Below, piece by piece: positions 54,824 through 64,000 of a stretch of 64,000 bases of DNA. The notes beneath the pieces are model-generated. The model saw only the letters and a program-made list of their open reading frames with translations, was not told the DNA's origin and made no database searches. The stretch is from Pseudomonadaceae bacterium. Its GTDB lineage: Bacteria > Pseudomonadota > Gammaproteobacteria > Pseudomonadales > Azotimanducaceae. Each line of letters opens with the position of its first letter. Within the stretch, counting starts at the first letter, position 1. Position numbers and translations under genes: made by a program. Location: assembly GCA_024743175.1 (NCBI GenBank), contig JANSXA010000002.1, positions 62,001-126,000 on the forward strand, in the 5' to 3' direction.

Positions 54824-55828
54824 TTATGGCAAAGCGCTTAGCCATTCGACCAATCTTGCATTCACAGCATCCGGCTGCTCCTGCGCCATCCAGTGTCCGC
54901 TGTCAACAGTGTACTCTGACAACTGACTACACATTGCACGCATAGGTTCTGCTAACGTCGAGGTTATTGTTTCACAGGTTGTATCGAAGCGTCCGTGCAG
55001 AAACAGAACCGGCATGTCCAGCGGTTTGTCATCAGCCTGCGCCGTAAACGCCGCGTTTGCTGCGTGATTCATATACCAGCTACCCGGACCGAAAAAAGTG
55101 TTTTCGCGCAGATGGCGGGCATAGGTTTGCAGTTCCACTTCACTGATCACTGACTCATCTCTGGGGACGTCAGGTACCTCACCTCCACCAAACCAGCCGT
55201 TTTGCTGGCGTACCAGAGCTGTTGCGGAAGGCGCTCCCAGGTTTTCAGGACTACCTGACCGAAAAAGTGCTTTGGCGACCTTTTCAGGCGCGGAATCGAA
55301 CGTTGCCGTGGCTTCATCAAAGTGTTCTTCGTAGTAGCACATGTATTCCCATTGCCCAGCTGGATACTGCTCCAGCGGATAAAGCGCGCGATCTACATGC
55401 GGCAGTATGCCTGCCCAGCCCTGTTCAAGGGTGTTATAAGGAACGCAAAGATTTGCCACAGCAGCGCACTTCTCCGGATAAAAGCGTGCGAGAGTCCACA
55501 CCACTGGAGAGCCCCAATCGTGGCCTATCCAGATTGCCTGTGTTTTGCCCAGGCTTTCCAGCAGCTCAAGCATATCCTGGACAGATTCCCGCAGAGCGTA
55601 ATCTTCATGCCGATGATACACACTCGACTGGCCGTAGCCGCGCATGTCGGGCGCTACAGCAAGGTAGCCGAGCTCCGCAACAACCGGCAGCTGATGGCGC
55701 CAGCTGAGAGACAACTCAGGCCAGCCATGTACAAAGATTACTGCAGGTGCAGCGGGATCACCGGCATGCAGGTAATGTGTGGTATGACGCGCATTCGAGA
55801 ATGTGTCGGTCTTTAAGGGGCTGGTCAC
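54824..55828 (-). CDS. Epoxide hydrolase-like alpha/beta hydrolase
   Basis: A 334-residue hydrolase of the epoxide-hydrolase branch. FVHGWPELSLSWRHQLP holds the oxyanion motif HGWPE, and GHDWGSPVV places the nucleophilic Asp104 where lipases have Ser. The acidic residue and His (DSGHWMAQEQPD) are at the C-terminus. It starts at GTG. The ligase gene on the same strand ends 15 bp upstream, so the two may be co-transcribed. Confidence 0.85.
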   Translation of the reverse strand: MTSPLKTDTFSNARHTTHYLHAGDPAAPAVIFVHGWPELSLSWRHQLPVVAELGYLAVAPDMRGYGQSSVYHRHEDYALRESVQDMLELLESLGKTQAIWIGHDWGSPVVWTLARFYPEKCAAVANLCVPYNTLEQGWAGILPHVDRALYPLEQYPAGQWEYMCYYEEHFDEATATFDSAPEKVAKALFRSGSPENLGAPSATALVRQQNGWFGGGEVPDVPRDESVISEVELQTYARHLRENTFFGPGSWYMNHAANAAFTAQADDKPLDMPVLFLHGRFDTTCETITSTLAEPMRAMCSQLSEYTVDSGHWMAQEQPDAVNARLVEWLSALP

Positions 55829-55843
55829 GATAGGACTACCCTG

Positions 55844-57400
55844 CTACTGGCGATTACGCAGATCTTTCCGGAGAATTTTCCCTGAGGCACTCTTTGGAAT
55901 CGCATCGATAATCTCAAGCTCGCGTATCTGCTTGTAGCTCACCAGATGTTCACTGACCAGCGCCTGAATTTCTTCGAGGCTGACCGTTTCATCCGGCGGC
56001 GTCGTCACAAATGCCTTCGGGATCTCACCCGCTTCATCGTCGGGAATGCCAATCACCGCCACGTCTGCCACTTTCGGATGCGTGATCAGGAGCGCTTCAA
56101 GTTCAGCCGGCGCAACCTGGAAGCCCTTGAACTTAATCAACTCTTTCATCCGGTCAACGATCGACATGTGGCCATGTTCGTCGATGATGGCGATGTCACC
56201 CGTGTGCAGCCACCCGTCTTCGTCGATCGTCTCTGCCGTTGCTTCTGGATTGTTCAGATACCCGGTCATCACCTGAGGGCCGCGCACCCAGAGTTCACCG
56301 CGCCCACCTACCGGCTGATCTTCTTCGGTGTCTGGATCAACAATACGGCTCTCAGTATTGGAAATGGTAACGCCACTGGTGCCAGGCCGATAATCCCCTT
56401 CAGGCGTTGAATGACTCACGGGGCTGAGTTCGGTCATACCAAAACCCTGGACTACCTCGCAACCGAGGCGGGCAGCTGCCTTTGCCGCGAGTTCCGCACC
56501 CAGCGGTGCCGCGCCAGAAAAGACCTGTTTGATTGAGGACGTATCATAATCGTCAACAATCGACGCGTTGGCAAGACCAAGAACAATAGGGGGCACTGCA
56601 AAGAATCGAGTGATCTTCAGGTCCTGCACTGCCTGTAGCGCTTCAACCATGTCGAAACGCGGCATGGTAATTGTTGTCACACCATTACTGAGCAGCCCGT
56701 TCATCAATACCTGCATGCCGTAAATATGAAAAAATGGCAATGCCGCGAGCGCAACTTCGTTTTCTTTGTAGCGAATAGCGTGTTTACACTGTTCTATGTT
56801 TGCGACGAGGTTCCGGTGCGAGAGCATTACCCCTTTTGGCAGCCCTGTTGTACCCGATGAATAAGGTAGTACTACTGTGTGTGTGGCCACTTCAACAGGC
56901 ACCTGATCGATAGGCGCCGCAAAGAGATCAGCCAGAGGTGTGGTGCCCGGTAGTGCTTCACCGATCACAACCACTTCTTTAACCTGCGTGCCTTCAATCG
57001 CCGCAAGCGCCGTTTCCGCGAACATAGGCACGGTGACTAACATTGTTGCGCCAGCATCGTTCAGCTGATGTCGAACTTCTTCGGCACCGTAAGTTGGGTT
57101 GATCGTGCTTACTGCAGCGCCGGCAACGGCCACACCGTGAAAAACAACGGCATATTCCGGTAGGTTTGGCGCCATCAACCCGACCACACTGCCCGGACTG
57201 ATGCCGCGCGCAGCCATGCCACCTGCAAGCGAAAAAATTGCGTCTTTCAGCTCTGCAAAGGTATAAGAGCTGGCACCGCTGGTATCTCTTATCGCAACGC
57301 GATCAGCAAGTTCGTCAACTTTTCGCAAGACGTGAGCGGTAATTGTTACATCGGGTATATCGACCTCTGGTAGAGGGCTGGCGTGAATAATATTTGGCAT
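55844..57400 (-). CDS. AMP-dependent acyl/aryl-CoA ligase
   Basis: A 518-residue member of the ANL (4-coumarate-CoA ligase-like) family. The AMP-binding motif YSSGTTGLPKGVMLSH lies near residue 180; later QGFGMTELSPVSH and GWLHTGDIAIIDEHG are the typical A5/A8 motifs, and the C-terminal PKSASGKILRKDLR provides the catalytic Lys. It activates an aromatic or fatty acid with ATP and CoA. It lies upstream of the epoxide-hydrolase gene. Confidence 0.9.
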   Translation of the reverse strand: MPNIIHASPLPEVDIPDVTITAHVLRKVDELADRVAIRDTSGASSYTFAELKDAIFSLAGGMAARGISPGSVVGLMAPNLPEYAVVFHGVAVAGAAVSTINPTYGAEEVRHQLNDAGATMLVTVPMFAETALAAIEGTQVKEVVVIGEALPGTTPLADLFAAPIDQVPVEVATHTVVLPYSSGTTGLPKGVMLSHRNLVANIEQCKHAIRYKENEVALAALPFFHIYGMQVLMNGLLSNGVTTITMPRFDMVEALQAVQDLKITRFFAVPPIVLGLANASIVDDYDTSSIKQVFSGAAPLGAELAAKAAARLGCEVVQGFGMTELSPVSHSTPEGDYRPGTSGVTISNTESRIVDPDTEEDQPVGGRGELWVRGPQVMTGYLNNPEATAETIDEDGWLHTGDIAIIDEHGHMSIVDRMKELIKFKGFQVAPAELEALLITHPKVADVAVIGIPDDEAGEIPKAFVTTPPDETVSLEEIQALVSEHLVSYKQIRELEIIDAIPKSASGKILRKDLRNRQ

Positions 57401-57555
57401 AAATGATCCGTCGCGTTAAAGCATGCATTTGGAAGGCGCATAATTTAAAGGATATTTCCTGTAACAGCGACTGCTATCCGTTGGAATCTAAAATCCCGCA
57501 ATTCTCTCCGGAGTTGACTCAGTTCGGTTATATGGACCGGCCATGACACAAGGTC

Positions 57556-58569
57556 TCAAGTAAATTGGTCCACCTGATCGATATACCTGGCGATAAGGTC
57601 TTCGGACAGAAAGCTCGCTGTAAAACTGTTTTTCGCTAACTGCAGTGCCTGTGTTCGAGTCAGACCGAGCTCCGCCTCCATAGCCATAAAGTTCTCATTC
57701 ATATACCCGCCAAAATAGGCAGGGTCATCCGAATTAACAGTGACGCGCAAACCCTGATCCAGAAGTTCGAGAATATTGTGGTCTGCCATCTGATCGAATA
57801 CACGCAGACGGATATTGGAAAGGGGGCAAACCGTAAGGGGTACCTGTGTAGCCACCAACCTGGACATCAGGTCGGCATCTTCGATCGAACGCACGCCGTG
57901 ATCAATGCGATCGACCTGCAACACGTCTAAAGCACCCCAGACATAACCGGGCGGGCCCTCTTCACCGGCATGCGCAACCGCAAGGTAGCCTTGCTCTCTT
58001 GCTGTCTTGTACAAACGCTCAAACTTTTCCGGTGGGTGAGCCAGCTCAGAACTGGCCAGACCGATGGCAACAAACTGATCCCTGAATGGTGCTGCCTGCG
58101 CAAGAGTCCGCAGAGCGTCTTCTTCCGAGAGGTGTCTCAGAAAGCTGAGGATTAAGAGCACTGACTGGCTCCAGCTGTCTTGCGCTTCGGTGATCGCTCT
58201 CTTGAAGCCGCTCATCATTGTCGAGAATGAAACACCATTTGGTAAATATGTTTGCGGCTCTACCATTATCTCGGCATGCACCACATTCTGCTCTTTACAC
58301 TTCAGCAGGTAGTCCATCATCAAATGATAGAAATCACTTTCGTCCTGAAGTACCGACGCGCCGAGATAGTAGAGATCGAGAAAACTCTGCAGATCCGTAA
58401 AATCATAGGCGGCCTCAACTTCTTCTACTGATGCATACGGCACCTGTACAGAATTCTTCGCGGCCAGCTGCAGCAATCTCGACGCTTGTAAACTGCCATC
58501 AATATGCAGGTGCAATTCCGCCTTTGGCAAAGCACTTAACCATTGCGATGTGATCGGCATTTCACTCAT
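57556..58569 (-). CDS. Adenine deaminase (adenosine deaminase family)
   Basis: A 337-residue zinc deaminase. Metal ligands HLH (His20, His22) and the AHAGEEG segment, DRIDHGVRSIED and NSDDPAYFGG (Asp pair) are all present. The stretch LTVCPLSNIRLRVF with PLSN matches adenine deaminases (Aah1 type), while adenosine deaminases usually have PTSN, so adenine is the probable substrate. The start at 58569 gives the family-length protein; an upstream start extends into noncoding sequence. Confidence 0.85.
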   Translation of the reverse strand: MSEMPITSQWLSALPKAELHLHIDGSLQASRLLQLAAKNSVQVPYASVEEVEAAYDFTDLQSFLDLYYLGASVLQDESDFYHLMMDYLLKCKEQNVVHAEIMVEPQTYLPNGVSFSTMMSGFKRAITEAQDSWSQSVLLILSFLRHLSEEDALRTLAQAAPFRDQFVAIGLASSELAHPPEKFERLYKTAREQGYLAVAHAGEEGPPGYVWGALDVLQVDRIDHGVRSIEDADLMSRLVATQVPLTVCPLSNIRLRVFDQMADHNILELLDQGLRVTVNSDDPAYFGGYMNENFMAMEAELGLTRTQALQLAKNSFTASFLSEDLIARYIDQVDQFT

Positions 58570-58843
58570 AAAGCTGCACCGCCTTTTCTCGTTGGGGATT
58601 TCGTCAGTACAATTATCCAGTCGAACCTTACCGAAACACAACCGCCAAAAACTGCGCTGTAACCTCCAAACAAGTCGGTGCCCGGTAATTCTAACAGCTA
58701 TATTTAGTGGCCCCAAATTGCCTGCTGCTGATGCGTCTTTCGCCAAAAATGTCAATTTTCACGATGAATTCACGACCGTGAGTCTATTGTTTGACCTTGG
58801 CTTTCATATACAACACGTGAAAGTAGTAGCGAAGGAGCTTGAA

Positions 58844-59347
58844 ATGACCCAGCGATTGGCCATATTGAACAACAACCTTGACGACGCGGACGCTGTCGTC
58901 AACAGCCTGCGCGACAAAGGCTATACAGATGACGACATTTATGTCGTCACCAAACATGACATCATTCTCGAAGATCTACCAGAAGCAGACCCGCGTCAAT
59001 ACTCAGACCTGCTGCCTACTTTGAAAAAGGGCGCAGGCGTCGGCGGCGCTCTGGGCCTGTTCGGCGGCCTTCTTATGGTCACGCTTCCTCCCGCAGGTAT
59101 CGCGGTCGGTGGCGGTGCCATCGCAGCATGTGCTGCCGGCGGTGCTGTTCTTGGCGGATGGGCCACCTCACTGATTGGCATAAGACTACCCAACTCCAAA
59201 CTCGAAGACTTCCAGACTGCGATCGAAAACGGCAAGACGCTGATCCTGGTAGACGTAGAGGAGAAAGAGACCCGATCTCTGATCAGCGAACTTAAAAAAC
59301 TTCGGAACGTTGATATCGAAAACATATCCGAAGTAGAAACGGCTTAA
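58844..59347 (+). CDS. Glycine-rich DUF1269-like stress-type protein
   Basis: A 167-residue protein. N-terminal residues 1-60 form a stress-protein-like fold (RLAILNNNLDDADAVVNSLRDKGYTDDDIYVVT). A hydrophobic glycine-rich middle (residues ~65-115, AGVGGALGLFGGLLMVTLPPAGIAVGGGAIAACAAGG) may insert into membranes. Its C-terminus, EDFQTAIENGKTLILVDVEEKE, matches the general 17M/DUF1269 layout. ATG 58844 has ggag upstream; a longer frame from 58550 lacks support. It lies 13 bp before sodB, probably in one operon. Confidence 0.7.
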   Translation: MTQRLAILNNNLDDADAVVNSLRDKGYTDDDIYVVTKHDIILEDLPEADPRQYSDLLPTLKKGAGVGGALGLFGGLLMVTLPPAGIAVGGGAIAACAAGGAVLGGWATSLIGIRLPNSKLEDFQTAIENGKTLILVDVEEKETRSLISELKKLRNVDIENISEVETA

Positions 59348-59360
59348 GCGGAGCGTCTGT

Positions 59361-59969
59361 ATGCAATTTGACCTGGAACCTCTACCCTTCGAGAAAGACG
59401 CCCTTGCGCCTTACATCGGCGCAAAGACCGTCGAAATTCACTATGAGAAACATCATGGCGGTTACATCAGCAAACTGGATGCTGCGCTCGACGATGAAGA
59501 GACACGTGCTCAAAGCCTGACTGACATCATGCTCAACAGCGACGGCACTGTTTTCAATCTTGCAGCGCAGGTCTGGAACCACAATTTCTACTGGCAGTCC
59601 CTCACTCCCGAGGCGCAAACTCTTGACGATGAGATGCTTTCTACGTTGCTGAATGACTCCTTTGGCGGCCTTGAAACATTTAACAAGCAGTTCGCTGAGA
59701 CAGCCGCTGGTCAGTTCGGCTCCGGCTGGGCATGGCTTGTATTCGACCCTGACGAGCAACGCCTGAACATCACAAGTACGTCGGACGCAGACAACCCATT
59801 ACTCGACGGCCAGATTCCTCTGCTCACGCTCGACGTCTGGGAGCATGCCTACTATCTCGATTACAAAAACGACAGAGCCAGCTACATTGACGGATTTCTA
59901 AGCGGCCATATTAACTGGTCGTTTGCGCAACAGAATCTAACGACAGCAACAAAACGCGCACCCTTATAG
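59361..59969 (+). CDS. sodB: Superoxide dismutase (Fe/Mn)
   Basis: A 202-residue superoxide dismutase. The metal-binding pattern is seen in EIHYEKHHGGYISKL (His27), WNHNFYW and DVWEHAYYLDYKN (Asp and His), as in Fe/Mn enzymes; the sequence AAQVWNHNFYW is closer to the iron type. It converts superoxide to oxygen and peroxide in the cytoplasm. It follows the DUF1269-like gene by 13 bp. Confidence 0.93.
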   Translation: MQFDLEPLPFEKDALAPYIGAKTVEIHYEKHHGGYISKLDAALDDEETRAQSLTDIMLNSDGTVFNLAAQVWNHNFYWQSLTPEAQTLDDEMLSTLLNDSFGGLETFNKQFAETAAGQFGSGWAWLVFDPDEQRLNITSTSDADNPLLDGQIPLLTLDVWEHAYYLDYKNDRASYIDGFLSGHINWSFAQQNLTTATKRAPL

Positions 59970-60021
59970 AAACAGTCCCGCATCGTGTTACGCTGAGCAG
60001 ACACTCTAGCGCGGTGAATAC

Positions 60022-60798
60022 ATGTCCATCCAACTTCGTCAGATCTGCCTGGTCGCACGCCAGCTTGAGCCCGCGATTGAGGACTTGACTGCAATCCTGG
60101 GTATTAACCGTTGTTATGTCGATCCTGGGGTTGGCGTCTTCGGCCTGGAAAACACATTAATGCCCGTAGGCCGCAACTTTCTCGAAGTTGTAGCACCGGT
60201 GCAGGACAACACTGCCGCCGGTCGCTACCTTGATCGACGCAATGGTGATGGCGGTTATATGGTGATCACTCAGATCGACACTTTTGAACACCAGCAGACC
60301 ATTCGACAGCGTGCGCTGGACAATGGCATCCGGGTGGCACACGAGTCCCAAAGAGACGGCTGGAATCTGTGCCAGCTACATCCAGGTGATCTCAAAGCTG
60401 CATTTTTAGAACTGGAATACGACGCCCACGAAGATTTCGATGGACACTGGAACCCCGTTGGCGGGTTCGGCTGGGAAGACAAAGTCAAACAGGACGTGAC
60501 TGTCGATTTTATCGGTGTTGAACTGCAGGGAGACGATCCGGTCGAGCTCGCGGAAATCTGGGGTGCCGTAGCAGGTAGCCCTGTGCATCGTGACGGCGCT
60601 GAGCTTTCGATGACCTTAAACAATGTCAAGGTGCGCTTTGTGGAAGCGCAGGATGGACGCGGACCTGGCCTGGGCGGTCTGGACATCAGTGTCAAAGATC
60701 GATCCCATATTCTCGATGAGGCTAAGAAGCGCAACTGCTACGTCAGTGATGATCAGGTCGATATCTGCGGCACTCGATGGTATCTGCATGACGCGTGA
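60022..60798 (+). CDS. VOC family (glyoxalase-like) protein
   Basis: A 258-residue vicinal-oxygen-chelate protein with paired beta-alpha-beta-beta-beta units; the N-terminal unit begins IQLRQICLVARQLEPAIEDLTAILGI and the second starts about residue 150 (TVDFIGVELQGDDPVELAEIWGAVAG). Such proteins include dioxygenases, isomerases and resistance proteins; the function cannot be read here. It is 52 bp after sodB. Confidence 0.75.
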   Translation: MSIQLRQICLVARQLEPAIEDLTAILGINRCYVDPGVGVFGLENTLMPVGRNFLEVVAPVQDNTAAGRYLDRRNGDGGYMVITQIDTFEHQQTIRQRALDNGIRVAHESQRDGWNLCQLHPGDLKAAFLELEYDAHEDFDGHWNPVGGFGWEDKVKQDVTVDFIGVELQGDDPVELAEIWGAVAGSPVHRDGAELSMTLNNVKVRFVEAQDGRGPGLGGLDISVKDRSHILDEAKKRNCYVSDDQVDICGTRWYLHDA

Positions 60799-61224
60799 TT
60801 TGACTGAGGTACAAATTCCTCACAAAACCGCAACGAGGCTACACAAGCCCTGACCCTGTGGGTGTTAAGTTAACTCAAAGGATTTTTTTGAGTAGATATT
60901 TTGACAACCTACATGTTGAGATCATCAAGACGGGGCTCGCTGGTTGTAAGATACGACCAGAAGCCGCTGCTTTTCAGCAGCCGGTTTGCCGCCTGGCGCT
61001 ACAAGCGCAAGCTGGGCAAATCGCACTGGGAGATTGTTACCCAAGGCGATGACCAGCGTCAGCCGGAAAATGATCAAGCGCTCGCCAGTTAATCACCGCA
61101 ATATTCAGCAGCAGACACGCCTGCGCATAGCAATCTGCCGATTCTGATGTCCGCCTGAGACAATCATCGGTATCATGCCGTCCCCGCGATCTTGCGCGCT
61201 TTGCTCAACCTGGACTGACTGAAC
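60799..61224. other. Gap between VOC protein and Tex; one weak ORF
   Basis: A stretch of 426 bp without a convincing gene. A 59-residue ORF from an ATG at 60913 (MLRSSRRGSLVVRYDQKPLL...) is basic and aromatic but lacks a ribosome site, so it may be a small protein or chance. No clear tRNA, hairpin or repeat was seen. The promoter of tex is probably here. Confidence 0.5.
60913..61092 (+). CDS. Possible small basic protein
   Basis: A 59-residue ORF, rich in Arg, Lys, Phe and Trp (SSRFAAWRYKRKLGKSHWEIV), with no recognised family and no clear ribosome site. The charge and length suit a small nucleic-acid- or ribosome-associated protein, but this is a guess. It sits alone between VOC and tex. 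Confidence 0.3.
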   Translation: MLRSSRRGSLVVRYDQKPLLFSSRFAAWRYKRKLGKSHWEIVTQGDDQRQPENDQALAS

Positions 61225-63615
61225 TTGAATACCGCTTTGCTGCCTTCTCTGCTGCCTTCCATTCCCCAACGCATCGCTGATGAACTCTCCGTAAAAACAA
61301 GTCAGATCGATGCTGCTGTTGCATTGATCGACGAAGGTGCAACGGTTCCGTTTATCGCACGCTATCGTAAAGAAGCAACAGGCGGTCTGGATGACACCCA
61401 GCTGCGCCACCTGCATGACCGACTGGGTTATCTGCGGGAGCTTGAAGAACGTCGCCTGTCCATCGCAAAAGAAGTTAATGAGCTTGGCAAGCTGAATGAG
61501 GATTTGCGCAAGAAAATCGCTTGCGCAGAAACCAAACAACGCCTGGAAGATCTTTATCTGCCGTACAAAGTGAAGCGGCGCACCCAGGCTGAAATCGCCA
61601 GAGAAGCTGGTCTTGAAAGTCTCGCAGATGAACTGCTTGCAGACCCAACACTCGACCCCGAAGTCTGTGCAGCCAGGTACCTGCGAGAGCCTTTTACAAC
61701 TGACTCAGGCGACAACCCTGGCGTTGCAGACGCCAAAGCCGCCCTTGATGGTGCCAGCGCAATCCTCACCGCCCGCTTCAGCCAGGATGCAGATCTGCTG
61801 ACCGATCTGCGCGACATGCTCTGGCAGCAGGGGATTGTTGTCTCTGAAGTACTCAAAGACAAAGAATCCGAAGGTGCCAAGTTTCGCGACTACTTTGACT
61901 ATTCTGAGGCCATCGCCAAAGTACCTCCGCACCGAGCGCTTGCCTTGTTGCGTGGTCGCTCAGCAACAATTCTACGCCTGGCTCTGAAGCTACCGGAAGA
62001 ACTCGAAGCCACAGGCTGGAGCGCTGAACATGGTCCTTGTGAGCGACGTATCGCCAGTCATTTTGGTTTAAGTGATGAAGGTCGCGCCGCAGATGCCTGG
62101 ATTGCCAGCGCAGTGCGTACAACGTGGCGCGCCAAGTTATCGTTCTCTATTGAAGCAACCTTGTTTGGTGAATTGCGACAAACCGCCGAACAGGAAGCTA
62201 TTCGGGTGTTTGCGCGGAACCTCGAAGACTTACTGTTGGCAGCTCCAGCAGGCCATCGTGCCACCCTCGGTCTTGACCCAGGGATACGCACGGGTGTGAA
62301 GGTCGCAGTTGTGGATGGCACCGGCAAACTGCTGGATACCGCGACCATTTACCCGTTTGCACCAAAGCATGATGTAAGCGGCAGTGTTGCCACGCTACAG
62401 AGCCTTGCCCGGAAATATGCTGTCGAACTCGTGGCAATTGGTAATGGCACCGGCTCCCGTGAAACGGAACAGCTCGTCAACCAGCTCAAGCAGGATCAGC
62501 CTGGTTTAGGTCTGGTGCCAGTAGTCGTTTCAGAAGCTGGTGCGTCAGTTTATTCAGCGTCAGAATTTGCCGCGCGCGAATTCCCCACCCTGGATGTCAG
62601 CCTGCGCGGCGCGGTCTCTATTGCCAGACGCTTACAGGACCCATTAGCCGAACTGGTTAAGATTGAGCCTAAGGCCATTGGTGTTGGACAATACCAGCAC
62701 GATGTCAGCCAGACTTATCTGTCGCGTGCGCTGGACACTGTTGTAGAAGATTGTGTTAACCGCGTGGGCGTGGATGTGAATACCGCGTCTGCACCGTTGT
62801 TATCGCGCATTGCGGGTTTAAGTTCGAGTCTGGCGGAAAATGTGGTCGCCCTGCGGGACAAGCAAGGTGTGTTCAGACGCCGCGAAGAACTGCTCAATGT
62901 ACCGCGCCTGGGTCCAAAGGCTTTTGAGCAGGCTGCAGGGTTTTTAAGAATTGCTAACGGCGACAATCCACTGGATGCATCCGCCGTACACCCGGAAGCA
63001 TACCCGGTTGTTGAACGCATTTTGAAAGATCTGGCGACACCTGTCGATCAGGCCATGCGCAGCCCGGAGCTACTCAAAAAAATCGATCCGCAGAAATATA
63101 CTGATGACAAATTTGGCCTGCCAACGGTTCAGGACATTATTGCTGAACTGGAGAAGCCGGGACGAGATCCGCGCCCACAATTCAAGACCGCAACCTTCAA
63201 GGAAGGCGTTAATGAGTTAAAAGATCTTGCCGCCGATATGGTGCTGGAAGGTGTTGTCACCAATGTGACCAACTTCGGCGCCTTTGTTGACGTCGGCGTA
63301 CACCAGGATGGGCTTGTGCATATCTCAGCTCTGGCAGATAAGTTCGTGAAAGACCCTCATGAAGTTGTCAAAGCTGGTGATGTTGTGCGTGTTAAGGTCA
63401 TGGATGTTGATGTGTCGCGCAAACGCATCAGCCTGACGATGCGCCTGGGTGAGACCGTGGACAAAGCTCACACGCAGAAGCCACAGTTAGATCCATCATC
63501 CACCCGCAGGCGTAACAACAATCAGCGTAAGGACCGGCGTAAGGGGCAAGTCCCACAAACAAATAAACCCCAGGGCGCCATGGCAGATGCTTTTGCCAAA
63601 GCGCTTAAGAAGTAG
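61225..63615 (+). CDS. tex: Tex family RNA-binding transcription accessory protein
   Basis: A 796-residue Tex protein. The N-terminus [39 protein letters not shown] is a hallmark. A YqgF-like domain follows ([23 protein letters not shown]), then helix-hairpin-helix motifs ([19 protein letters not shown]) and a C-terminal S1 domain ([31 protein letters not shown]). The start is TTG at 61225. It modulates transcription and RNA stability and overlaps the MFS gene tail by 11 bp. Confidence 0.93.
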   Translation: MNTALLPSLLPSIPQRIADELSVKTSQIDAAVALIDEGATVPFIARYRKEATGGLDDTQLRHLHDRLGYLRELEERRLSIAKEVNELGKLNEDLRKKIACAETKQRLEDLYLPYKVKRRTQAEIAREAGLESLADELLADPTLDPEVCAARYLREPFTTDSGDNPGVADAKAALDGASAILTARFSQDADLLTDLRDMLWQQGIVVSEVLKDKESEGAKFRDYFDYSEAIAKVPPHRALALLRGRSATILRLALKLPEELEATGWSAEHGPCERRIASHFGLSDEGRAADAWIASAVRTTWRAKLSFSIEATLFGELRQTAEQEAIRVFARNLEDLLLAAPAGHRATLGLDPGIRTGVKVAVVDGTGKLLDTATIYPFAPKHDVSGSVATLQSLARKYAVELVAIGNGTGSRETEQLVNQLKQDQPGLGLVPVVVSEAGASVYSASEFAAREFPTLDVSLRGAVSIARRLQDPLAELVKIEPKAIGVGQYQHDVSQTYLSRALDTVVEDCVNRVGVDVNTASAPLLSRIAGLSSSLAENVVALRDKQGVFRRREELLNVPRLGPKAFEQAAGFLRIANGDNPLDASAVHPEAYPVVERILKDLATPVDQAMRSPELLKKIDPQKYTDDKFGLPTVQDIIAELEKPGRDPRPQFKTATFKEGVNELKDLAADMVLEGVVTNVTNFGAFVDVGVHQDGLVHISALADKFVKDPHEVVKAGDVVRVKVMDVDVSRKRISLTMRLGETVDKAHTQKPQLDPSSTRRRNNNQRKDRRKGQVPQTNKPQGAMADAFAKALKK

Positions 63616-64000
63616 TTTGCGACTGCTGCCTTCCCCGCGCCCAAACAAGCGTAACCAGCATTAAAAACAAGGCCGGTGCTGTACTGATCAGCAGTACCGA
63701 CCAGCCGAAGTAAAAGAGCACAACGCCGGCAAGCAACGAGGCAGCCGCAGAAGCACTGAAGACACTGAAATCATTTAACGCCTGAGCGCGAAATCTTTCT
63801 GATGGGTGATAACTCTGCACCAGTTGAGTTGTCCCGCCGACAAACAGAAAATTCCAGCCTATTCCCAGCATCACCATAGAAAACCAGTAGTGCATCAGGT
63901 GATGACCTAAAAGCCCGATGCATAACGTGGCTGCCAACGTGATTGTGCCTAAAGCCATGACGCGAGACAGGCCAAGTCTGGTAATCAGCCATGGCGTCAT
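63605..64000 (-). CDS. MFS transporter, C-terminal part (cut by window edge)
   Basis: The last 131 residues of a major facilitator protein running off the right end of the window. It begins [26 protein letters not shown], includes [38 protein letters not shown] (typical of the second MFS bundle) and ends in a charged tail. The start lies beyond 64000, so length and substrate cannot be judged. Confidence 0.8.
   Translation of the reverse strand: MTPWLITRLGLSRVMALGTITLAATLCIGLLGHHLMHYWFSMVMLGIGWNFLFVGGTTQLVQSYHPSERFRAQALNDFSVFSASAAASLLAGVVLFYFGWSVLLISTAPALFLMLVTLVWARGRQQSQTTS

Noticed and set aside
58550-58843. Extended N-terminus of the glycine-rich DUF1269-like protein.
   Set aside because: The extra ~98 residues lack family features and overlap the adenine deaminase start region; the ATG at 58844 has a good ribosome site.
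1-64000. CRISPR arrays, insertion sequences, prophage and tRNA/rRNA genes.
   Set aside because: No repeated spacer pattern, transposase motif, terminal inverted repeats, integrase or recognisable RNA gene was seen on reading through; a dedicated tRNA scan was not possible.

Overview
The window looks like chromosomal DNA of a marine or otherwise aquatic gammaproteobacterium, probably from an oligotrophic lineage such as the Halieaceae/Spongiibacteraceae-like groups. This is inferred from gene content: a TonB-dependent receptor followed by a TPR-sulfotransferase, a sulfatase, HiPIP, MddA, slipin/NfeD, a cytochrome P450 and a FisR-type regulator. The DNA is gene-dense with moderate to high GC. 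I see no insertion sequence, prophage, CRISPR array, rRNA or tRNA. Several genes start at GTG or TTG.

Layout. 0-10 kb: a patatin/beta-barrel protein, a crotonase, an SDR, an O-methyltransferase-like enzyme, a sterol-desaturase-like hydroxylase, then an ATP-grasp / alpha-E / PPase-like operon with a small ORF after it, and MddA. 10-15 kb: a tetR-adaptor-RND pump operon with a clear palindromic operator. 15-22 kb: TonB receptor, TPR-sulfotransferase and BCCT transporter, tightly packed. 22-30 kb: a metallo-hydrolase, an MFS protein, cytidine deaminase, a TPR protein, two small cytochromes c, a membrane-anchored coiled coil and glutaminase. 30-38 kb: a quinoprotein/RDD/CPBP operon, P450, SulP transporter, YehS and S4 proteins, and an MFS protein. 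37.7-41.3 kb: a sulfane-sulfur module with a DUF442 phosphatase-like protein, a small membrane protein, a persulfide-dioxygenase-like protein and a divergent FisR-like sigma-54 activator. 41-46 kb: a 2OG-Fe(II) oxygenase, an EAL plus HD-GYP pair for cyclic-di-GMP, an alpha/beta hydrolase with a Lon-N protein, and a GNAT. 46.8-53 kb: HiPIP, an amidohydrolase, a redoxin with an in-frame TGA, slipin/NfeD and PLD. 53-64 kb: sulfatase, epoxide-hydrolase-like protein, acyl-CoA ligase, adenine deaminase, a glycine-rich stress-type protein, Fe/Mn-SOD, a VOC protein, Tex and the C-terminal part of an MFS protein cut by the window edge.

The strongest unusual signal is the redoxin at 48239-49357. Two parts of one reading frame are separated by a single TGA exactly where a thiol-active-site residue belongs (WSSW-TGA-GCQLD), which suggests a selenoprotein. 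Second is the divergent FisR/persulfide-dioxygenase region, where the three sensor cysteines have the known FisR spacing and a near-consensus sigma-54 promoter lies in front of the dioxygenase gene. Third is a family I pyrophosphatase homologue, in an operon with ATP-grasp and alpha-E genes, that has lost a catalytic aspartate. All functions are inferred by reading motifs; no database search was run.
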